From Hyphomonadaceae bacterium UBA2389 (lineage in GTDB: Bacteria; Pseudomonadota; Alphaproteobacteria; Caulobacterales; Aquidulcibacteraceae), in contig DDSN01000038.1 in assembly GCA_002343395.1 (NCBI GenBank), positions 1 to 15,483 on the forward strand: a DNA stretch of 15,483 nt, read 5' to 3'. The notes under the pieces were generated by a model, which had not been told where the DNA came from, made no database searches, and worked only from the letters and a program-made list of their open reading frames with translations. Below, one piece after another: positions 7,507-13,183 of this stretch. The number at the start of each line of letters is the position of its first letter. Position 1 is the first letter of the stretch. The position numbers were made by a program, and so were the translations under genes.

Positions 7507-9149
7507 GCCGCTTGCTCCTGTTCAGCGAACAGCGCCTTGAACGCATCGACGCCAACGCGCTCGACGCAAGCGATGAAGCTTTCGCCCCCCCGCCGCATCT
7601 CAAGATAGCGGCGCGCCATCGCGTCAATGATGCCCGGAACCGCGTGTTGGCGCACGGCCTTTCCCATCAACGCTCCGAGCCGCGCTCCATTGTCGGAACG
7701 CCCGCCCAGCAAGACCTGAAACCAATCCTCGCCGCCTTTCTCCACGCCGAGCACGCCGATGTGCCCGACATGGTGATGCGCGCAGGCGTTGATGCAGCCA
7801 GACACGTTGATGGAAATGTCGCCCAGCGTTTCCTCGATTGGCGCGAGGCGCGCGCTGATCGCCGCCGCCAGCGGAATAGACTTGGCATTGGCGAGCGAGC
7901 AGAAGTCGCCGCCAGGGCAACAGATGATGTCCGACGCCAATGCAATGTTCGCACGCGCGAGCCCGCGCTCGCCAAGCGCATCGTACAGCTCCTGGAGCGA
8001 ACGACGCGCTACATGCGGCAGAATCAGATTCTGCTGGTGCGACACGCGCGCCTCGCCGAAACTGAAACGATCCGCCAACGCGCCGACGAACTCGAGTTCG
8101 TCGGCGGTTGCATCACCCGGGGCGATGCCCTCGCGTTTCAGACTGATGACGACGGATGCATAGTCCGGGCGGCGATGGGCCTTAGCGTTGCGCGCTTTCC
8201 AGGCCCGGAACCCCGACGCCATTTCAAGCGACCCGGTCGGCGCCGGCCCCTCAGGCAGCGGCGGATCGACAAAATGCTTCGACACACGCGCAAGCGCGTC
8301 GTCGGTTAGCGTGCTCGGCCCGTCGCGCAGGCGCGACCATTCCTCGTCAACCAGCGCCGCGAACGCCTCCGCGCCCAAACTCTCGACCTGTACCTTTACC
8401 CGCGCCTTGTAGATGTTGTCGCGCCTGCCAAGTGCGTTGTACGCGCGTAGAACCGCCTCGCTATAGGTGAGCAACTCACGCCACGGCAGGTCTCGTTTGA
8501 TAATCGAGGCGATGCGCGGCGTGCGCCCTTGTCCGCCGCCGACCTTCACAATGAGGCGCACCTCGCCCCGTTGGTCCCTGTAGAGGTCGAAGGCGAGATC
8601 GTGAACCGCGGTCGCCGCGCGATCGGTTTCGGCGCCGTTGAATGCGACCTTGAATTTGCGCGGGAGGTGGGCGAACTCAGGATGCAAGGTCGACCACTGG
8701 CGCATGAGTTCGCAATAGGGGCGCGGATCGACGATCTCGTCCGGCGCCGCGCCCGCGAACGCATCGGTGGTGACATTGCGCACGCACGATCCGCTGGTTT
8801 GAATCGCGTGCATGTTCACCTCGGCAAGCTCGGCCAAGATGTCGGGGACCTGCTCCACCTTCACCCAGTTGAACTGGACATTCTGCCGCGTGGTGAAATG
8901 GGCGTAGCCCCGGTCGAACGCGCGCGCGATCGCGGCGAGCTTGCGCAACTGCGTCGACAAAAGCACGCCATACGGGATCGCAACGCGCAACATCGGCGCA
9001 TGGCGCTGAATGTAGAGTCCGTTCTGGAGGCGCAGCGGCTTGAAGGCGTCTTCGTCGATGGCGCCGGCAAGGTATTGCCGCGTTTGCTCGCGATACTGAG
9101 CCACGCGCTCTTCAACAATAAGCCTGTCTACCGCGTCGTATCGATACAT
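7503..9149 (-). CDS. cysI: Assimilatory sulfite reductase hemoprotein (nitrite/sulfite reductase family)
   Basis: CysI reduces sulfite to sulfide with six electrons on a siroheme coupled to a [4Fe-4S] cluster. The 548-residue protein has the cluster and siroheme cysteines Cys411, Cys417, Cys452 and Cys456, spaced as in E. coli (434, 440, 479, 483). Substrate residues correspond to Arg88 (TTRQN), Arg124 (CVRN), Lys165 and Lys167 (RKFKVAF). The N-terminus MYRYDAVDR and the segment LRLQNGLYIQRHAPMLRVAI fit the family well. It is the first gene of the sulfur operon, 96 bases after the lysR stop. Its ribosome-binding site is poor (AGG only 3 bases from the ATG), and no other plausible start exists before an in-frame TAG upstream. 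Nitrite reduction is an alternative role, but the cysH/cysK context favours sulfite. Confidence 0.94.
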   Translation of the reverse strand: MYRYDAVDRLIVEERVAQYREQTRQYLAGAIDEDAFKPLRLQNGLYIQRHAPMLRVAIPYGVLLSTQLRKLAAIARAFDRGYAHFTTRQNVQFNWVKVEQVPDILAELAEVNMHAIQTSGSCVRNVTTDAFAGAAPDEIVDPRPYCELMRQWSTLHPEFAHLPRKFKVAFNGAETDRAATAVHDLAFDLYRDQRGEVRLIVKVGGGQGRTPRIASIIKRDLPWRELLTYSEAVLRAYNALGRRDNIYKARVKVQVESLGAEAFAALVDEEWSRLRDGPSTLTDDALARVSKHFVDPPLPEGPAPTGSLEMASGFRAWKARNAKAHRRPDYASVVISLKREGIAPGDATADELEFVGALADRFSFGEARVSHQQNLILPHVARRSLQELYDALGERGLARANIALASDIICCPGGDFCSLANAKSIPLAAAISARLAPIEETLGDISINVSGCINACAHHHVGHIGVLGVEKGGEDWFQVLLGGRSDNGARLGALMGKAVRQHAVPGIIDAMARRYLEMRRGGESFIACVERVGVDAFKALFAEQEQAA

Positions 9150-9163
9150 GGCCTGCGCATTCA

Positions 9164-9180
9164 GGCGAGGGCGTCTCGCC
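9164..9180. repeat. Inverted repeat just upstream of cysI
   Basis: GGCGAG (9164-9169) and CTCGCC (9175-9180) form a perfect 6-base inverted repeat with a 5-base loop, ending 15 bases before the cysI ATG. It could be an RNA hairpin near the ribosome-binding site or a protein site. In DNA this GC-rich, a repeat of this size can arise by chance. I see no convincing promoter in the 96-base gap, so cysI may be read through from lysR or use a promoter I do not recognise. Confidence 0.3.
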
Positions 9181-9245
9181 AGCCGAACCTGGGGGCTGGA
9201 CCAAGCGCGAGGAAGCGCCGCGCCCTAAAGCGTCGGTTTAGCGGC

Positions 9246-10175
9246 TCAGGCCGAATGATCGACCGGCGCGTCTCCCGCGATGGCCTGTTGGCGCAGCCAT
9301 TCGATAAAGGCCTTCTGAACGAGTTCGAAACGCCGTCCTTTCGGCCAGACGAGCCAATAGGCGAAGCTAACCGGCGCCGCGCTGCCGCTGAACGGGGCGA
9401 TCAGGGCGCCCCCGGCAAGGTCGCCCCGCGCAAGCTGCAGTTTCGCCAGCGCCAACCCCTTTCCCGCGGCGGCGGCTTCGATGGCGAGGCTCGATTGATT
9501 GAAGCGCAAGCCCCGCTCCACATCGTCGCGGCGAACGCCGCGCGCGGCGAACCACATCGCCCAAGTGGGGCACGTCGGGTCGCGCTCGGCGGTATCGTCA
9601 TGAATGAGCGGAAGGCCCGCGAGATCATCCACCGCGCCGGCTTGCGCGAGCAGACGCGGGCTGCAAACCACGACCACCGACTCCGACATCAAGCGCTCAT
9701 ACTGCAGGCCCTCGTAACCGCCGGGCCCATACCTGATCGCCAAGTCAATATCGCTGCCGGCGAAGTCTGTGAGCTCCATGTCGGCGGAGACGCGCACGTC
9801 CGCGCCGGGATGCATGTCCTGGAATTGGCTCAGGCGGGGGATGAGCCATTTAGAAGCGAACGACGGCGCCGTTGAGATCGATATGCGCTGCCCGCGTAGC
9901 GAAGTGCGCATCGCGCGCCCGGCTTGCAGCACCTCCGCCATGGCGGTGGTTGCGTGAACAAGCGTCGCCTGCCCGGCGTCCGTCAACTGAACGCCGCGCC
10001 CCAAACGGCGAAACAACGGCTGTCCCGCGAAATCCTCAAGCGCGCGGATGTGCTGGCTGACGGCGCCGGCGCTGATGTCGAGTTCGTCCGCGGCGCGCGC
10101 GAAGCTTCCCAGCCGCGCGGCCGCCTCAAAGACCCGCAAGCTCAGAAACGGCGGCAACAAATCCTCACTCGCCAC
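9246..10175 (-). CDS. LysR-type transcriptional regulator, GcvA-like
   Basis: The 309-residue protein has the N-terminal LysR winged helix-turn-helix: LPPFLSLRVFEAAARLGSFA (7-26), then AADELDISAGAVSQHIRALE (28-47) and PLFRRLGRGVQLTDAG (53-68). A periplasmic-binding-like effector domain follows. The pattern is that of the GcvA/AmpR-like subgroup, not CysB. The start is GTG at 10175: the only upstream ATG in frame is cut off by a TAG, and GGGG sits upstream. It lies between the methionine operon (58-base gap) and the sulfur operon (96-base gap), all on one strand, so it may regulate either; target and effector are unknown. A weak promoter-like CCTATATG (10216-10209) precedes it, but its spacing to any -35 element is unconvincing. 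Confidence 0.9.
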   Translation of the reverse strand: MASEDLLPPFLSLRVFEAAARLGSFARAADELDISAGAVSQHIRALEDFAGQPLFRRLGRGVQLTDAGQATLVHATTAMAEVLQAGRAMRTSLRGQRISISTAPSFASKWLIPRLSQFQDMHPGADVRVSADMELTDFAGSDIDLAIRYGPGGYEGLQYERLMSESVVVVCSPRLLAQAGAVDDLAGLPLIHDDTAERDPTCPTWAMWFAARGVRRDDVERGLRFNQSSLAIEAAAAGKGLALAKLQLARGDLAGGALIAPFSGSAAPVSFAYWLVWPKGRRFELVQKAFIEWLRQQAIAGDAPVDHSA

Positions 10176-10233
10176 CGCGCGTCGCCCCTATTGCCTGGCT
10201 GTCCCCGCCATATAGGGACCTTCCTTCCCAACG

Positions 10234-11370
10234 CTAGCGCGGAAGCGCGCCCTCGAGCGCCTCGATGAGGTCCTCCACATGCTCAAGCCCCACCGACACG
10301 CGAAACAAGTGATCGGTTATGCCCGCCCGCGCCCGCGCCTCGGGCGACATGGCGGCGTGGGTCATCGTGGCGGGGTGAGCGATCAAGCTTTCTATGCCGC
10401 CGAGCGACTCGGCGAGCGTGAAACGCGAAAGGCGTGATACAAATTCCCGCGGCGAAAACTCAGACTGCAGCTCGAAGCTCAGCATGGCGCCGAAACCGGC
10501 CTGCTGGCGCTTGGCGATCGCATGGCCAGGGTGTTGCTCCAGGCCCGGATAATACACCTGAGCGACTGACGCGCGCGTCGTCAGCCACGCGGCGACCCGT
10601 TGCGCGCTCTGCTGCTGGCGCTCGATGCGCACGAAGAGCGTGCGCAAGCCGCGCAACGTCAGCCAAGCGTCGAACGCCGAGCCGGTGACGCCCGTGCAAT
10701 TGGCCCACCACGCAAGCTCTTGCGCCGCCGCGCCGTCCGCGGCGACAACGGCGCCGCCCACCACGTCCGAGTGGCCGTTCAAGTACTTCGTCGTCGAATG
10801 AACGACATAGTCGGCGCCCAGGCCGATCGGCTTCTGCAGGGCGGGGGACAAGAACGTGTTGTCCACCGCCACCCGCGCGCCGTTCCTCTTGGCCGCCGCC
10901 GCCAGCGCCGCAACATCAACCACGCGCATCAGCGGGTTGCTGGGCGTTTCAATCCAAAGCAAAGCCGCTGGTTCGCGCAACGCCTCCGCCACCGCGCTTT
11001 GCTCGCCCTGGTCGATATACTCGACGCGCAAGGCGCCTTTTCGCGCGCGCGCCTCCAACAGACGCCACGTGCCGCCATAACAATCATGCGGGGCCACAAC
11101 GCGCGCGCCTGGCGCCAGCTGGGCAAGCACAAGATCGACGGCAGCCATGCCGGAACTCGTCACCACGGCGCCGGCGCCGCGTTCGAGTTTCGCCAGCGCG
11201 TCCGCGAGGAGCGCGCGCGTTGGGTTCCCGGACCGGCTATAATCGAAGGCGCGCTTTTCCTCAAAGCCGGCGAAACTGTAGTTTGAGGACAGGTAAAGCG
11301 GCGGCGTCACCGCGCCGTGCGCCGCGTCGCAGTCAATGCCGACGCTGCTTGCGATAGTTTCGTCGCGCAT
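10234..11370 (-). CDS. metB: Cystathionine gamma-synthase-type PLP enzyme
   Basis: This belongs to the Cys/Met-metabolism PLP family. It most likely condenses an O-acylhomoserine with cysteine to give cystathionine. The 378-residue product has DYSRSGNPTR (43-52), TSSGMAA (71-77), ETPSNPL (141-147), DNTF (170-173), the PLP lysine in HSTTKYLNGHSD (Lys195) and ESLGGIESLIAHPATMTHA near the C-terminus, close to the E. coli MetB pattern. I use the ATG at 11370, which overlaps the metX stop as TGATG; a TTG one codon upstream is possible. AAGGTGG lies at a suitable distance. A direct-sulfhydrylation (MetZ-like) or lyase (MetC-like) activity cannot be excluded from motifs alone. Confidence 0.85.
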   Translation of the reverse strand: MRDETIASSVGIDCDAAHGAVTPPLYLSSNYSFAGFEEKRAFDYSRSGNPTRALLADALAKLERGAGAVVTSSGMAAVDLVLAQLAPGARVVAPHDCYGGTWRLLEARARKGALRVEYIDQGEQSAVAEALREPAALLWIETPSNPLMRVVDVAALAAAAKRNGARVAVDNTFLSPALQKPIGLGADYVVHSTTKYLNGHSDVVGGAVVAADGAAAQELAWWANCTGVTGSAFDAWLTLRGLRTLFVRIERQQQSAQRVAAWLTTRASVAQVYYPGLEQHPGHAIAKRQQAGFGAMLSFELQSEFSPREFVSRLSRFTLAESLGGIESLIAHPATMTHAAMSPEARARAGITDHLFRVSVGLEHVEDLIEALEGALPR

Positions 11371-12332
11371 CAAAAACCACCTTCAAAAAAATCCCGGAGC
11401 AGCGGCGTCAGGAGGCCGCGCTCCTTCAGGAAGGCATCGTGGCCATAAACGGAAGGCAAGTCATAAAAACCGAGCAATTTGGGCAAACGCCCCGCAAGAT
11501 CACGCATAGCAGCGTAAGGCACGAGTTGGTCGGTCGGGCATGCCGCCACAAGCGTCGGCGTTTTGACGGCTTCCGGCTCGATCGAGAACCGGTCAATCGC
11601 CTCGCTGAGCGAAAGCCAGCGGCGCGGAGGCATCGCGTCGACATAAGCTTCGCCTCGCGCGATGAGATAACGATCCAGAGCGCACAAGCCATCGGCCGCC
11701 ATGCCGGGCTCAAACCGGCTCTCGAACTCTTCCGCGCTGCGATAGGTCATCATCGCCAGTTGGCGCGCCAGCGAAAGCCCAGCCGCGCCGTCGCCGTGTT
11801 CCAAAGCGAACGCCACGGTGCGGCGCTGCACGCCCCGCCATCCGGACGCTTGCGCGGATGCGCGCGCGGCCGCCGAGATCACGCACAGCCGCGCGACGCG
11901 CTCGGGCGCCAAGGCCGCGAACGCCAAGCCCACCATGGCGCCGTACGATGCGCCGACAAAAGCATGGAGCCTCTCAACGCCGGCGCCGCCGAGCGCATGC
12001 AGCATGAGACGCGCTTGATCATACGGCGTGATGCGGACATGCTCATCGTCCAACGGCGCGAAGTCGAACCCGATGACGCCAAAACGATCGAGCTCTACGG
12101 CGCCGTCCATGATCGGCGACCACCAGCCGCCGTCGCCGCACACTTGGCGCCCGCTGGATATGCCGCCCAGGGCGACAATCTGCGGACCTTCGCGCGCGCC
12201 GAAACGACGCAAACGCACGCACCCGTCGCTCAACCGGTCTCCAGACTCGAGGCGCCAACCTGATGCGATCGGAACCTCAACGTCCTCGAAAGCGGCGATT
12301 GCTGCCGGCTGCCGCGCTGCGAGCGCCCTCAT
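11370..12332 (-). CDS. metX: MetX-like homoserine O-acyltransferase, short variant
   Basis: An alpha/beta-hydrolase that activates homoserine by acylation for methionine synthesis. The 320-residue protein has a nucleophile elbow FVGASYGAMVGLA (125-137, Ser129), an acid in ACPTDQLVP (Asp268), and the MetX signature histidine in YGHDAFL (His298). GGWWSPIMDGA (68-78) recalls the MetX GWW...IGPG segment. It is shorter than the usual 350-380 residues, and the elbow reads GASYGA rather than the common GNSMGG, so this is a divergent branch whose acyl donor (acetyl- or succinyl-CoA) I cannot tell. The start at 12332 overlaps the stop of the ACT-like gene as ATGA, and an upstream in-frame ATG at 12383 would lie inside that gene. 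Being followed by metB strongly supports the pathway. Confidence 0.87.
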   Translation of the reverse strand: MRALAARQPAAIAAFEDVEVPIASGWRLESGDRLSDGCVRLRRFGAREGPQIVALGGISSGRQVCGDGGWWSPIMDGAVELDRFGVIGFDFAPLDDEHVRITPYDQARLMLHALGGAGVERLHAFVGASYGAMVGLAFAALAPERVARLCVISAAARASAQASGWRGVQRRTVAFALEHGDGAAGLSLARQLAMMTYRSAEEFESRFEPGMAADGLCALDRYLIARGEAYVDAMPPRRWLSLSEAIDRFSIEPEAVKTPTLVAACPTDQLVPYAAMRDLAGRLPKLLGFYDLPSVYGHDAFLKERGLLTPLLRDFFEGGF

Positions 12333-12655
12333 GACGCCGCCTCCGGCTCGCGCAACATCACGTGCTCGACGCTGGCGAAGCACGCCACGCCGTTTGCGAT
12401 CAGCGCTTCAGACAACCGGCGGGCTTCCTCGGCCGAAACACGCGTCAGGCGACATCGCGCGGCGTAACGCGCGCCTTGCCGCATGATCTGCAGGCTCTGC
12501 ACCTCCGCGCCGACACCGGAGAGCGCCTCGGTTACGGCCGCCCATGCGTCGCTGCTGGTCAGCGTCAGGTGCAGATCATGATGAAGCGTCAAGCCCGCCA
12601 AGCCGCGTTGGTCCCGAGGTGTCGATGGGGCCCTGAATTTCAAAACGTCGCTCAT
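12329..12655 (-). CDS. Small ACT-like domain protein of unknown role, first full gene of the methionine operon
   Basis: A 108-residue protein I cannot assign to a named family. After about 20 residues of probable tail, the rest reads as beta-alpha-beta-beta-alpha-beta: LHHDLHLTLTS, SDAWAAVTEALSGVGAEVQ, SLQIMRQ, RYAARCRLTRVS, AEEARRLSEALIANG and ASVEHVMLRE. This is the layout of ACT domains such as IlvM/IlvN, which bind amino acids. GGAGG lies 7 bases before the ATG at 12655, a strong ribosome-binding site. The gene sits between a SAM-II riboswitch and metX and overlaps metX by ATGA, so translation of the two is probably coupled. A regulatory partner for MetX or another aspartate-family or branched-chain enzyme is possible but is pure inference. 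Confidence 0.8.
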   Translation of the reverse strand: MSDVLKFRAPSTPRDQRGLAGLTLHHDLHLTLTSSDAWAAVTEALSGVGAEVQSLQIMRQGARYAARCRLTRVSAEEARRLSEALIANGVACFASVEHVMLREPEAAS

Positions 12656-12741
12656 GTTCGCCTCCGGACGCGAAAACAGTGTGCGACGATGTTCGATGGG
12701 CGCTTGCGGGACGCGGGGAAACGCCCCGCTTCTGGGGGCAT
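12652..12741 (-). CDS. Possible 29-residue ORF immediately downstream of the riboswitch
   Basis: An ATG at 12741-12739 is preceded by GAAGG (12750-12746), only 4 bases away and directly abutting the 3' end of the SAM-II aptamer, where natural SAM-II switches keep their ribosome-binding site. The frame runs 29 codons (begins MPPEAGRFPASRK, rich in Arg and Pro) and its TGA overlaps the start of the ACT-like gene as ATGA. It could be a leader ORF through which the riboswitch controls the downstream genes by translational coupling. The peptide has no recognisable motif and could be chance; the downstream gene also has its own strong GGAGG. Confidence 0.4.
   Translation of the reverse strand: MPPEAGRFPASRKRPSNIVAHCFRVRRRT
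12713..12739 (-). other. Two mutually exclusive hairpins in the methionine leader
   Basis: On the minus-strand RNA, GCCCC (12739-12735) can pair with GGGGC (12727-12723), loop of 7. Alternatively, GCGGGG (12729-12724) can pair with CCCCGC (12718-12713), loop of 5. The G-run is shared, so only one hairpin can form at a time. This is the geometry of a terminator/antiterminator pair, but the first hairpin is followed only by GUUU and the second by no U-run. I therefore do not call an intrinsic terminator. Confidence 0.35.
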
Positions 12742-12747
12742 CTCGCC

Positions 12748-12801
12748 TTCGCTTTAGCTGTATTTTTTACGCGCCCGCAAGCTGAGCATCAAATCGGCGC
12801 A
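12748..12801 (-). promoter_or_regulatory. SAM-II (metA/SAM-alpha) riboswitch
   Basis: The minus strand reads, in order: GCGCC (12800-12796); GATTTG (12795-12790, its first base directly following the stem strand); loop GCTTGC (12782-12777); GGCGC (12775-12771), which closes a perfect 5-bp P1 with the first strand; the A-rich linker GTAAAAAAT; and AGCTAAAG (12759-12752). These are the conserved blocks of SAM-II riboswitches in the known order and spacing. AGCT in the P1 loop (12783-12780) can pair with AGCT at 12759-12756 to form the P2 pseudoknot. A GAAGG ribosome-binding sequence directly follows. SAM binding would be expected to hide that site and turn down the methionine genes. SAM-II elements typically precede metA/metX/metZ genes in alphaproteobacteria, matching this context. 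Confidence 0.87.
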
Positions 12802-12808
12802 GGCTGAC

Positions 12809-12837
12809 CCTTTACCCGCCATTCTTGCGTTTGTCAC
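12809..12837 (-). promoter_or_regulatory. Candidate sigma-70 promoter of the methionine operon
   Basis: On the minus strand, GTGACA (12837-12832) resembles the -35 consensus and TAAAGG (12814-12809) is a moderate -10, separated by 17 bases. Transcription would start near 12802, just before the first P1 strand of the riboswitch at 12800. That positional agreement supports the call more than the -10 match does. Confidence 0.5.
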
Positions 12838-12961
12838 TCCCTTTGCTGCGGGCGCGCAGGCGCGACAGCGCTCCACACTGAGAATATTTTTGCTTTTGGG
12901 TGTCTATTTTAGTTGCCGAGCGCAAATTTCTTCGTCACAAGGGGCGTGAGGAGCCGCCAAC
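12838..12961. other. Core of the divergent intergenic region between the methionine and ilv operons
   Basis: No gene is evident here. The patch at about 12880-12930 is markedly AT-rich for this genome (for example AATATTTTTGCTTTT, then CTATTTTAG), which suggests a promoter region for the plus-strand ilv transcript. TATTTT at 12905-12910 is a possible -10, but no good -35 lies at proper spacing. GAGGAG at 12948-12953 is a strong ribosome-binding site for the leader ORF that follows. Confidence 0.4.
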
Positions 12962-13099
12962 GTGCGTCAAACGCGTCAAACCCGTGGTCTTGTTGTTGCA
13001 GTCGCTCAGTCGGCTGAAATGGCGATATTCAGGTTCGTCGCCCTCGTAAGCCTTAGCCTCGGCCTGGCGCTTATTAGCGCTGGAGCGTGGCAGCCGTGA
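12962..13099 (+). CDS. Branched-chain amino-acid leader peptide of the ilvD-ilvC operon
   Basis: An ORF of 45 codons begins with GTG at 12962, with GAGGAG 8 bases upstream, and ends at TGA 13097-13099. An internal ATG at 13019 would give 26 codons but lacks a ribosome-binding site, so I prefer the GTG. The peptide has 6 Leu, 5 Val and 2 Ile, dense in the second half (FVALVSLSLGLALIS at 25-39). This is the composition of leader peptides that sense branched-chain aminoacyl-tRNAs. A strong terminator follows before ilvD, and a segment at the end of this ORF can pair with the terminator's first arm. The hydrophobic stretch could also look like a signal peptide, but there is no mature protein after it. 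Confidence 0.75.
   Translation: MRQTRQTRGLVVAVAQSAEMAIFRFVALVSLSLGLALISAGAWQP
12964..12981 (+). repeat. Perfect tandem 9-base repeat in the leader ORF
   Basis: GCGTCAAAC occurs twice head to tail (12964-12972 and 12973-12981). Being 9 bases long it keeps frame and encodes Arg-Gln-Thr twice in the leader peptide. It could be a recent duplication or a binding site for a regulator; on the minus strand it reads as two TTGACGC boxes resembling -35 elements, but no matching -10 follows. Confidence 0.6.
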
Positions 13100-13138
13100 C
13101 CTGAACCCCTAACAGGATCGCTCGCATCGCCCCGCTCC
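13082..13138 (+). promoter_or_regulatory. Antiterminator pairing of the ilv attenuator
   Basis: GGAGCGTGGC (13082-13091), inside the last codons of the leader ORF, can pair with GCCCCGCTCC (13129-13138) at 9 of 10 positions. The latter contains the 5' arm of the terminator, so the two structures exclude each other. A ribosome stalled at the upstream Leu/Val codons leaves the first segment free and allows read-through; a ribosome reaching the stop at 13097-13099 covers it and lets the terminator form. A small hairpin, GCGCT-TATT-AGCGC (13067-13080), lies just upstream. Confidence 0.6.
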
Positions 13139-13158
13139 CGAAAGGAAGCGGGGTTTTT
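13130..13158 (+). terminator. Intrinsic terminator (attenuator) before ilvD
   Basis: CCCCGCT (13130-13136) pairs perfectly with AGCGGGG (13147-13153). After one C/A mismatch, CC/GG continues the stem around a GAAA tetraloop. Five T residues follow directly (13154-13158). It lies between the leader peptide stop and the ilvD ribosome-binding site, with no full gene ending just upstream, so its job is attenuation rather than the end of a preceding operon. Confidence 0.9.
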
Positions 13159-13183
13159 GTCGCGCGCTCCTTCCAAAGGACCG

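Noticed and set aside
9150..9245. LysR-type operator or clear promoter before cysI
   Set aside because: I could not find a convincing T-N11-A palindrome or -35/-10 pair in this gap; only a short inverted repeat is visible.
8529..9875. A 448-codon plus-strand open frame opposite cysI and lysR
   Set aside because: It spans two well-supported minus-strand genes and their gap, shows no recognisable motif, and long antisense frames are expected in GC-rich coding DNA.
10182..10232. A possible terminator between metB and lysR (GGGA / TCCC arms around a 7-base loop)
   Set aside because: The stem is only 4 bp and is followed by TATATGG rather than a T-run.
12960..12985. Minus-strand -35-like TTGACGC boxes in the tandem repeat as an extra met promoter
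   Set aside because: No -10 element follows at proper spacing, and a better placed promoter lies directly before the riboswitch.
13157..13183. An upstream TTG start for ilvD
   Set aside because: It lies within the U-tract of the attenuator terminator. The ATG at 13184 has a good ribosome-binding site and fits the family N-terminus.
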